64,000 nt of DNA, taken from positions 186,001-250,000 of the forward strand of contig JAZGUH010000375.1 in NCBI GenBank assembly GCA_037893225.1, written 5' to 3'. Under the pieces are notes generated by a model. That model was not told where the DNA came from and ran no database searches. It saw nothing but the letters and a program-made list of their open reading frames with translations. Source of the stretch: Hippasteria phrygiana (taxonomy: Eukaryota > Echinodermata > Asteroidea > Valvatida > Goniasteridae). A program made the position numbers and the translations under genes. Of the stretch, positions 25,101 to 37,100 are shown piece by piece (within the stretch, counting starts at the first letter, position 1; each line of letters starts with the position of its first letter).

Positions 25101-28100
25101 CATGATCGTGGCTCACTCAAGTATGAAATAGGAGCCATTTCAAAATTTAGACCAAATTCAATATAACACAAAGGAATTCTGGGAAGGGCTGATAACCATG
25201 GGTATTATGTGCTTGCTGTTTATAAAAGGGTTGATTTCTAGTCTTTTTTCAAGTCGCCAAATTTTTGAAGTATTAAAATCGTAACATTCTTTTCAATATA
25301 TCTAGCGAACAAAACAAGATATTTTCAAAATTATTTTTGTTACAGCTTTGGTATGTCTCAAAGATATGCCCTAAAAAGCGAAAATTGTGTGACGTCATGA
25401 TGACGTCATCAACAAATCTTTTTTTTTTTAACGCATGTAAGGGTCAATCCGATTACAAAAATGTATACATTGTATTTTTCTGTACCCAATTCCAAAATTT
25501 CATGATCGTGGCTCACTCAAGTAAGAAATGACAGCCATTTCAAAATTTAGACCAAATTCAATATAACACAAAGGAATTCTGGGACGGGCTGATAACCATG
25601 GCTATTATGAGCTTGCTGTTTATAAACGGGGTTGATTTCTAGTCTTTTTTCAAGTCGCTGAATTTTTGAAGTTTTAAAATCGTAACATTCTTTTCAATAT
25701 ATCTAGCGAACAAAACAAGATATTTTCAAAATTATTTTTGTTACAGCTTTGGTATGTCTCAAAGATATGCCCTAAATGGCGAAAATTGTGTGACGTCATG
25801 ATGACGTCATAAAAAAATTCTTTTTTTTAAGTCGCTAGAATATTGCCCATAGCATTTGTAAACTTTTTCTTTCTTACCGGCCACTTTGGCTACTTTTAAA
25901 CTTGGCAGACACTTACCCCAACTGCTCACAATGTGTGCCGAACCTTTACGTCATGATGACGTCATCACATGTCACGTGACGTCATCTTAAAGGGGCATTT
26001 TTCGAAGCCATATCGTCACACAAAAAGTACAAGACCGATTAAGTTGGAACGTAATATCTAGGTATGCCACCGGGTGTTATAGATGAACATTGACATGACG
26101 TTATGATCAAGTCATAACATGTCACGTGGTGTCATCTTAAAGGGGCACTCGCTAGATTATTGCCCATAGCATTTGTAAACGTTTTCTTTCTTACCGGCCA
26201 GTTTGGCTACTTTTAAACTTGGCAGACACTTACCCCAACTGCTCACAATATGTGCCGAACTTTTACGTCATGATGACGTCATCACATGCCACGTGACGTC
26301 ATCTGAAAGGGGCATTTTTCGAAGCCATATTTTTACCGAAGTAGAAGTCAGATTAAGTTGAAAAGTAATATCTAGGTAGCCCAGTAGATTATCTTAAACA
26401 ATTTTGTGTCAGGAATGCTTGTAGGCCGGCATGTGTTATATATGAAAATTGATGCGACGTTGTGGTGACGTCATCATATGATTTTAGAGTAATTGTTTTA
26501 CTTTTGAATCTTTAAGCTATAAGGCCTATCTCATCAACTGAACATGCTAATTTCGAAATTCTTATTGTAATTCTTTTTGAAATAGGTTGTTTAGGTAAAC
26601 AAGTTTTACGTTCTGTGATTTGGGAGGATTTAACATAATTTTCAAAAATAGTTGTTGTATTTTGTTCCACTCAAGTAAATGTTGTCTCAATCGTATTTTG
26701 GATTACCTTACTTTTAATTTCCAGTTTATAATTCCCAATGTATTAAAAAAAATGCGTTCTGTGATTTTCTACTGCTCAAATAAAGTTTGTTTCAGCCGTC
26801 TATTCTTTAAGGTGTGTTGCGTTAATTACTGGTTTTCCGTTTTCAAACACTACATGGGTTATGCTTCGCTCTCACCCACCGCTCTATGTGTGTGTTTGCC
26901 TTAAATTGTTAGTTAAGTTTGGTATACAGTGCTAGGCGCCACCGGACAAAATCCGTGAATGAATTTTTACCAGTAAACTCGTATGCTGCCCTCTACAGTT
27001 CACTAAACACAACCAGAGGAGTATTTTTTTAAGTACTACCGCCCTCTTGCGCTAAAAAGTTGACAGGTTTGTCAATTGTGGCAGAGAAACTTTTGACCAG
27101 TAAGATTATGTCGAACTTTCCTTGCATTTAACTGTACCTCCCTAGGGTGTGTGGAAAATCATATTACAATTGGAGAATTCAGGACTATTAGGGTTAATAA
27201 GACCGTATTTTCTTTCAATTATATACTGTAATAAAAATATACTAGTAAGACTTCATTAAATAACTCTCTTTATTCAAAGGTCTTGTTTTCAAAGAATTCT
27301 TTTTATTGCTTCCTACGTGCCACAATGTCAACATGCATTTTTATCAAGAACATATCACATAATATTAATAAAGATTCAAATTTGAGAGGCAAGTTACTCC
27401 AATACAAGCCTGAAAACAAAATGTTGAAGAGAAAAAGTTGTGTATTTAACAAGTGCATTCAGTGAAAAGCACAGAAACAATCATGCGTCTTACAACATTC
27501 TTTCCAAATTCTTATTGTAATTCTTTTTGAAATATGTTTTTTACGTCATAGGTAAACAAGTTTTGCGTTCTGTGATTTGGGAGGATTTAACATAATTTTC
27601 AAAAATAATTGTTGTATTTTGTTCCACTCAAGTAAATGTTGTCTCAATCGTCATTTGGATTACCTTACATTTAATTTCCAGTTTAAAATTTCCAATGTAT
27701 TAAAACAAATGCGTTCTGTGATTTTCTACTGCTCAAATAAAGTTTGTTTCAGCCGTGCATTCTTTAAGGTGTGTTGCGTTAATTTCTGGTTTTCCGTCTT
27801 CAAACACTACAGGGGGTATGCTTCGGTCTCACCCACCGCTCTATGTGTTTGTTTGCCTTAAATTGTTAGTTAAGTTTGGTATACAGTGCTAGGCGCCACC
27901 GGACAAAATCCGTGAATGAATTTTTACCAGTAAACTCGTATGCTGCCCTCTACAATTCACTAAACACAACCAGAGGAGTATTTTTGTAAGTACTACCGCC
28001 CTCTTGCGCTAAAAAGTTGACAGGTTTGTCAATTGTGGCAGAGAAACTTTTGACCAGCAAGATTATGTCGGACTTTCTTTGCATTTAACTGTACCTCCCT

Positions 28101-31100
28101 AGGGTGTGTGGAAAATCATATTAAAATTTGAGAATTCAGGACTATTAGGGTTAATAAGACCGTATTTTCTTTCAATTATATACTGTAATAAAAATATACC
28201 AGTAAGACTTCATTAAATAACTCTCTTCATTCAAAGGTCTTGTTTTCAAAGAATTCTTTTTATTGCTTCCTACGTGCCACAATGTCAACATGCATTTTTA
28301 TCAAGAACATATCACATAATATTAATAAAGATTCAAATTTGAGAGGCAAGTTACTCCAATACAAGGCTGAAAACAAAATGTTGAAGAGAAAAAGTTGTAT
28401 TTAACAAGTGCATTCAGTGAAAAGCACACAAACAATCAGGCGTCTTATAACATTCTTTTTGAATTACAGACATACATGATGACGTCATCACATGCCACGT
28501 GACGTCATCTTAAAGGGGCAGTTTTTGAAGCTATATATCTACAAAAGTACAAGTTCGATTAAGTTGAAAAGTAATATCTAGGTAGCCCAGTAGGTTTATA
28601 GCTGAAAATTGACATGACATTATCATGATTGATGTCATCACATGTCACGTGACGTCATCTTAAAGGGGCAGTTTTGAAGCCATATATCTACAAAAGTACA
28701 AATTCGATTAAGTTGAAATGTAATATCCAGGTAGGTCTGCAGGTTCATAGATGAAAATAAACATGACAATAGGACGACGTCATCACATGTCACGTGACGT
28801 CATCTTAAAGGGGCAGTTTTGGAAGCCATATATCAACAAAAGTACAAGTTCAATTAAGTTGAAACGTAATATCTAGGTAGGCCAGTAGGTTTATAGATGG
28901 AAATTGACATGACATTATCATGATGTCATCACATGTCACGTGATGTCATCTTAAAGGGGCATTCGCTAGACTATATTGCATTTGTACATGTTTTTTTCTT
29001 ACTGGCACTTTGGGTACTTTTAAAATTGGCAGAATTGCTCAGAATGTGTGTCGAACTTTTATGTCATGATGACGTCATCACATGTCAACTTGACGTCATC
29101 TCAAAGGGGCATTTTTCGTAGCCATACATTGTGTATCTACACAAGTACAAGTCCGATTAAGTTGAAACGTAATATCTAAGTATGCTACACGGTGTGTTAT
29201 AGATGAAAGTTGACATAACGTTATGATGACATCACATGTCACGTGATGTCATCTTAAAGGAGCATTCGCTAGACTATTGCCCATAGCATTTGTACACTTT
29301 TTTCTTATTGGCACTTTGGGTACTTTTCAAATTGGCAGACACTTAGACCAACTGCTCAGAATGTGTGTCGAACTTTTACGTCATGATGACATCATCACAT
29401 GTCACGTGACGTCATCTTAAAGAGGCATTTTTCAAAGCCATATATCTACAAAAGTACAAGTCCGATTAAGTTGAAACATGTATCTAGGTATGCCACCGGG
29501 TGTTATAGGTGAACATTGACTTGACGTTATGAAGTGATCACATGTCACGTGATGTCATTTTAAAGGGGCATTCGCTACACTATTCCCCATAACATTTGTA
29601 CTCGATTTCTTTCTTTAAACCAATCCTTCACACATCCAATAACGTTAATTATTGTATAAACATTTGACTAACTAACACAATAAAAAAAACACGAAACAGC
29701 CCTGTGTTTGTCCACGGGACAAACACATAACATGTCTAGTTTTTTTTTTTTCTTTTTCAGACTTTTTGCCCATAGCGTTTGTACACGATTTCTTTCTGCC
29801 AGGCACTTTGGCTACTTTTATGCAGCCGATTGCCTTTAAACTTAACAGACACTCAGACCAACTGCTCAGAATGCATGCCGAACTTTTACGTCATGATGAC
29901 GTCATCACGTGATTTTTTATGAATTTTTAAATTTTGAAAATCGTAACATTCATTAAATTATATCTAGCGAACAAAACAAGATATTTTCAAAATTCTTTTT
30001 CTTATAGCTTTGGTATGTCTCAAAGATATGCCTTAAAAAGCGAAAATTGTGTGACGTCATGATGACGTCATCAAAAATGCTTTTTTTTTTTAACGCATGT
30101 AAGGGTCAATCTGATTACAAAAATGTATATATTGAATTTTGCTGTACCCAATTCCAAAATTTCATGATCGTGGCTCACTCAAGTAAGAAATAACAGCCAT
30201 TTCAAAATTTAGACCAAATTCAATATAACACAAAGGAATTCTGGGACGGGCAGATAACCATGGCTATTATGTGCTTGCTGTTTATAAAAGGGGTTGATTT
30301 CTAGTCTTTTTTCAAGTCGCTAAATTTTTGAAGTTTTAAAATCGTAACATTCTTTTCAATATATCTAGCGAACAAAACAAGATATTTTCAAAATTATTTT
30401 TGTTACAGCTTTGGTATGTCTCAAAGATATGCCCTAAAAAGCGAAAATTGTGTGACGTCATGATGACGTCATCAACAAATCTTTTTTTTTTAAACGCATG
30501 TAAGGGTCAATCCGATTAGAAAAATGTATATATTGAATTTTCCTGTACCTAATTCCAAAATTTCATGATCGTGGCTCACTCAAGTAAGAAATAGGAGCCA
30601 TTTCAAAATTTAGACCAAATTCAATATAACACAAAGGAATTCTGGGAAGGGCTGATAACCATGGCTTAAATGTGCATGCTGTTTATAAAAAGGGTTGATT
30701 TGTAGTCTTTTTTCAAGTCGCTGAATTTTTTAAGTTTTAGAATTGTAACATTCTTTTCAATATATCTAGCGAACAAAACAAGATATTTTCAAAATTCTTT
30801 TTGTTATAGCTTTGGTATGTCTCAAAGATATGCCATAAAAAGCGAAAATTGTGTGACGTCATGATGACGTCATAAAAAAAATTCTTTTTTCAAGTCGCTA
30901 GAATATTGCACATAGCATTTGTAAACGTTTTCTTTCTTACCGGCCACTTTGGCTACTTTTAAACTTGGCAGACACTTACACCAACTGCTCACAATGTTTG
31001 CCGAACTTTTACGTCATGATGACGTCATCACATGTCACGTGACGTCATCTTAAAGGGGCATTTTTTCGAAGCCATATATCTACAAAAGTACAAGTCCGAT

Positions 31101-34100
31101 TAAGTTGAAACGTAATATCTAGGTATGCCAACGGGTGTTATAGATGAACATTGACATGATGTTATGATGACGTCATCACATGTCACGTGACGTCATCTTA
31201 AAGGGGCAGTTTTCGAAGCCATATATCTACAAAAGTACAAGTCCGATTCAGTTGGAACGTAAGGTATGCCACCTGGTGTTATAGATGAAAATTGACATGA
31301 CGTTATGATCAAGTCATAACATGTCACGTGGTGTCATCTTAAAGGGGCACTCGCTAGATTATTGCCTATAGCATTTGTACACGTTTTCTTTCTTACCGGC
31401 CACTTTGGCTACTTTTAAACTTGGCAGACACTTACACCAACTGCTCAAAATGTGTGCCGAACTTTTACCTCTTGATGACGTCATGACATGCCACGTGACG
31501 TCATCTTAAAGGGGCAGTTTTTGAAGCCATATATCTACAAAAGTACAAATTCGATTAAGTTGAAAAGTAATATCTAGGTAGCCCAGTAGGTTTATAGCTG
31601 AAAATTGACATGACATTATCATAATTGATGTCATCACATGTCACGTGACGTCATCTTAAAGGGGCAGTTTTTGAAGCCATATGTCTACAAAAGCACAAGT
31701 CCGATTAAGTTCAAAAGTAATATCTAGGTAGCCCAGTAGGTTTTTAGATAAAAATTGAATTGACGTTATGATGACGTCATCACATGTCACGTGACGTCAT
31801 CTTAAAGGGGCAGTTTTTGAAGCCATATATAAACAAAATTACAATTTCGATTAAGTTGAAAAGTAATATCTAGGTAGCCCAGTAGGTTTATAGCTGAAAA
31901 TTGACATGACATTATCATGATGTCATCACATGTCACGTGACGTCATCTTAAAGGGGCAGTTTTTGAAGCCATATCTACAAAAGTACAAGCTCGATTAAGT
32001 TGAAATGTAATATCTAAGTAGGCCAGCAGGTTTATAGATGAAAATTGACATGACGTTATGATGACTTCATCACATGTCACCTGACGTCATCTTAAAGGGG
32101 CAGTTTTTGAAGCCACATATAAACAAAAGTACAAGTTCGATTAAGTTGAAATGTAATATCTAGGTACGTCTGCAAGTTTATAGATGAAAATTGACATGAC
32201 ATTATGATGATGTCATCACATGTCACGTGACGTCATCTTAAAGGTGGATTCTTCGAAGCCATATATCTACAGAATTACAAGTCCAATGAAATTGAAACGT
32301 GATATGTAGGTATGCTAGCAGGCGTTATTGACAAAAATTACATGACGTCATGATGACATCATTATACGATTTTCTAGTAATTTTTAAGTTTTTAAACCCC
32401 AAAGCCATATCTCATCAAACCTACATGCTAATTTCAAAAAACAATTTGTAATACATTTGTTAGGTGATAGGTACTTACATATGAATGTGCAAAATGTGTG
32501 ACATCACAATGACATCATCATGGTCACAAACTGCAAGTATGCTCACATTTCCAAAACAATTATGATTAAGGATACGTAATTGCTTGAATGTAAAACAAGA
32601 TTTTGTTTCATCTACCATTGATATCTCATCAAGAATTAGAATCATACTACCACAAAAAAAAAAAAAACACCCGAAACAGCCCTGTGTTTGTACACAAACA
32701 CCAGTTTCTAGTTTTAATTCTTTCTGTTAATGAAACCAAGGACTCCCCCAAAAGTACATATCGCACTGTAGCTGGAAAGCCTTAAGGAACCCGACGAAGA
32801 AATTTTGAGTTTTAGAAGTGGGAGGAAAACCCCACAATGATACTAAGGAGGGAAACCCATTGAATCAGGCAGGGACTGAAAACCCAATCCACATGTCGGC
32901 CCTGGGGGGATTCGAACCCGGGTCACAGAGGTGGAGGGCGAGGAAAGTACTACAATAGGCCAACCTGATCACCCAGGGAGCACTGCCTAACATATAGCCG
33001 GGCCGGGCCGGGCCGGGCCAGGCCAAGCCCCAGGAATGCCCAAGCCTTCGGGCTTCTAAAATTTTCTGGTTGTACACAATAAACTGCCCACTAATGCTAG
33101 AGTCCAGCCAGCTCCCATTGTTCACCCAGACTTGATCTCTGGCCCATGAATGGAATGACAACAAAAGCAATCACTACAGATTAGTGTGGGAGGGGCACAC
33201 AGCCTGGCCTGGCCTGGCAGAGGCCTGGCTTTTAGTCGATTAGTACATGCTCTATTATCTTCAAGCAGACTTGAATCCTCGATCCTGATTGGTCGATCCG
33301 TGGCAGCTGAGAGTGTGATAATATACAAATAATGAATGTTTATGAGTGCGATGGTAAGAATAATTTCATGAGGTGACAGATTGAATGTTCCATTCCACGA
33401 GGCGAAGCCGAGTGGAATGGGACATTCCATCTGTCACCGAATGAAATTATTCTTACCATTGCACAAATGTGAAACATTCATTATTTGTTTTATACAACGC
33501 CTGAATAAATCCGACAGATTGCATGCATGGATTTCTTGCATGGATTTCTTGGTGTAACGTTACAACGTGCCGTTTACCTTCTCAGTCCCGCATAAAACTG
33601 CGACAAAAAATTGTCGAGTTCCGAATTAGTTAAACCTTCAATTGTTGTTCCTGCGTTTCTTGCAAATTTATCTCATCGTTTCACTGCATATTTGATTTGT
33701 CTCTTTGTATTTGGAGGTCAGCATCGCCTACGAGCTCCAATATTTCGTCGTCTGTTAGGAGAACAAACCGCGGCAGTTCAGGAAACTCGGCCCCAATGTT
33801 GTGTGAATGACAAGCCCTGTTGTAGCGCCACCATAGTGACCGTGAAACTAGGGAAGTTATTTTGGTTCTATCAATGCGCGCGCACCGTTTGATAGAACCA
33901 TGTGATAGAACGTTTTGGGCGGTGTGGGTTCGCGTCGTGTGATGGGTCGAATAATTCCATGCACGTGATCGACGATCCACCAATCGGATGGCTGGGATTT
34001 ATTCAGGTGTTGTATAATAGCCCATATTGCACGGCCCATATCACACTCTGTGTGTTGCACTGTTCTAATTCTGCGAATTGCACGATACGCAAAACGCAGT

Positions 34101-37100
34101 GCTGCATATAATCTATTGGTAATTCAAAAGCTGCGTGTTTGCGTCCCATGTGGATCGTCACGTCTTCGGCGCACACTTGTTACCTTTTTTCCTGGATAGC
34201 TCCTGTTTCTTCCAACTGTTATTGATGTGTGCGTGTACGTGGTACAGGTTTCGCGCACAGCACCGTGCATGTTCCATCTTTACTGCGCATAAAGTTTGCT
34301 TGAAGATAAATTCGTTATCCCACTCGGCGCTCCTGGGATAACTAATATTGTTAGGCGATTTGTGGCTCACAAAAGTAAGACTAAAAGCCAGAAGGCCCGA
34401 GCGTGGCCAGGCTTTTCAACAGCCTGGCCCGACCATGGCAGTGCTCCCCGATGTGTAATGCTGCTTTTACCAAAAAAAATGACTTTCGTCAATTAACATG
34501 TAACTTAATTGATAAAGGCCAACATTTACCTGTAATTTTCGAGGATGCGTAGAATGTATAAGAGTAGTATAAAGATGGACAACCCAGCTGCTATCCACCA
34601 GGAAACTGCGAGAGAAATAAATGGTGGATTACTTGACTGTCATGATATCAGAGATGTAGTCGAGTACATCACAAGTCCCTACAAGTCCATTACAAACCCT
34701 CCAGTCCTAATCCCAATCACAAGCTATTCAAATGAGCTTTGACAAAGGAATTCCTTTGTCATTGTTCATCCAGTTACTTGTGACTGGCTTTATGAAAGGA
34801 CTTCTGACTGGGCTTGCGAAAGTACTTGTGAAAGTACTTGCAGGGACTCCACTCCAACTCTGCATAATACCCATTTTTAGGCTTAGATTTCTTTTTCATC
34901 ATATGCAATGCAAGGTATTTTGAGTTTTATCAAACTGATTTTTGTAAGTAATAACCATGGGCGTTGCCAGGATTTTTTCTATAGAGGGCGGCAAAGCACC
35001 CACCAGAAGGCAACAAAGGGATAAATCAGCGGCCGTATACCCAGCAAGATATGGGACCAAGGGTACCCCCTCTTGTCCCGATACCCTATACACACTCCAG
35101 ACTATTGTTACCCAACAAATCCCCAAGATATCTGAAAGAAATTCCCGAAATTCTGGGAACACGATGACCAACACAAAAGAGGGGAGGGGGGTTCCCTCTG
35201 TCCCATATCTTGCTTCAAATGACCAGCCGTGGAAAAATTGAAAGGGGAGGGGGGTGCTGGACATGACCTGAAGTTTTGTTCAAGATCGCGATACCTAGGC
35301 CTATTGTATATAGCCGCATTTTAGGCCCCTTTCAGCAGGTTTCGAGTGTTAAGTACCACATTGACTTCACACCTCGTCTTCTTTTTTATTAATTTTTTTT
35401 TATTATCCCTCGCGACGCCCATGGTAAAAACATGCAGTAGCACATAAACATGACCTCAACATTATTTTACATAAGCAATCCGAGCATATGTTACAGTCAA
35501 TATTAACCCCTTGCCACCGGTTGACCCAAATATGTGAATTTCTTCACTTTGACATTCAGAGCACTGGGCAGAAATCATATAGAGCGTGAATATTGGAATA
35601 TTTATGAGTGTGGAGCTCCTTAACGCCGAGGCGGCTTATCAAAGATTTACAGTTTGAATAGGCCATTCAAGGGTTGAACATTCATTCATTCATTCATTCA
35701 TAGGACATTTATTTCAACGTCCTTATGATATACATATACATGTACATCATGTTAACATCTCTATAGCAGAAAATATTTTAAGAGAAGAAATAATACTTTA
35801 TTACAATATTAACATAATGAATTACAGATATATATATATATAATACACATAATGACATTAGGCATAGGGGGAAGCAAATGCTTTTGTACCCCTGACCCAT
35901 TTGACAGACAGACAGTACAGACAGACAGACAAATTACAGCTACAAACAAAGGACAATGACATACAAGCAGGAGTATGAATGAGCTATTGCTGTATGATAA
36001 TGCGCCACATTAGATTATTAATAAGAATTGAGAAGTTGTGTTTTTAATTTTTGGTTAAATGTAGATAGAGTTAATGATGTTTTAAGAGGTTTGGTTAGGC
36101 TATTCCAAAAACTAGTACCACGCTGAACAAGACCATTTTTTTTAACATTGACGTTCTGAAGGTTTTTCTTCGTGCTGCTTCTAGTATTATGAGAATGAAC
36201 ATTTGAAGTTAAGGTAAAACATGGACTAAAACATGAGGGTAGCAAATTATTTATGTATCTGTACATGAATTTCCCCAGGTTCAGATAGTAAAGATCATTA
36301 AACTGTAATAGTTTAAGATTGGCAAATAATGGAGTGTATGATCTCGATAACCAGCATTGGAAATGATTCGAACAGCTCGTTTTTGTAAAATAACAATTTT
36401 ATCACATGATGAAGAGCCACCCCATGTAAGAATTGAATTATTAAATAATAACAGGCACGTGCGAGGCCGTGTATGAAGAACATGAGCAGAGGCGGTCTTG
36501 TATTGTTGAAACACGTTCAATGGGGATTAAGGTATTAGGGGTGGGGCAACTTAAGTGGCAAGTTTGGAAGGGGATGGTGTGTCGGGTCTGATTTTATCTT
36601 TTTTATGTTTGGTTTTTCTTTTCTGCTTTTTTTTTTTTTTTTTTTGAATTTTCATCGGACACAATGGGAAAACACGAATGCAGATCAATTGACATTTTCC
36701 TTATGAAGTCATGTTTCCTGAAAAGTGTCCTTATTGTAGAAAAATCTCTAGGAATAATTACTCGAGACAAGAGTACAATCATTTCGGTTTTTCTTTCTTT
36801 AATTCAACAACAAATTCACTCATGGGAACTGCTGGTAAATTAGTTAACGGCAATTTTGGAAAATAATTTACAGGAACATTTTGAATACTTTTGGTTTCCA
36901 TCTTTCAAGATTTTAAAAGCCACATTCCCTAACGAAATGTATTTCTTGCTCGGCTTTGAAACAGTTTTTGAGAATGCAGGCCCCTCAACTAAAATTTGTT
37001 TTCTTTAAATGCATGTCCGTTTCACTCGAATCCCGCTCCTGCCAGTTTCTTTGTTCACTTTGAAAATGTATTCAAATTTACCTAGTCAGTTTCCCTTGTG

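Larger units (their letters stand above)
19020..32720. repeat. 13.7-kb complex satellite built on paired CRE palindromes
   Basis: The defining word is TGACGTCA-TGA-TGACGTCA, two full cAMP-response-element octamers 11 bp apart centre to centre, repeated dozens of times. Many copies continue with CACGTG E-box words and a third TGACGTCA. Three unit types occur: about 600 bp with four palindrome pairs (19.3-20.5 and 23.4-24.5 kb), about 402 bp with one pair (22.3-23.3, 24.8-25.8 and 29.9-30.9 kb) and about 146 bp with one (28.5-29.6 and 31.0-32.3 kb). Hairpin and T-tract modules mark some block starts. The whole array lies in the intron between exons 9 and 10. No gene is supported inside it. Confidence 0.93.

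Noticed and set aside
26620..27861. Two similar 94-codon frames 957 bp apart
   Set aside because: They are duplicated because the DNA is duplicated. Composition is AT-driven, and the frames show no motif or splice context.
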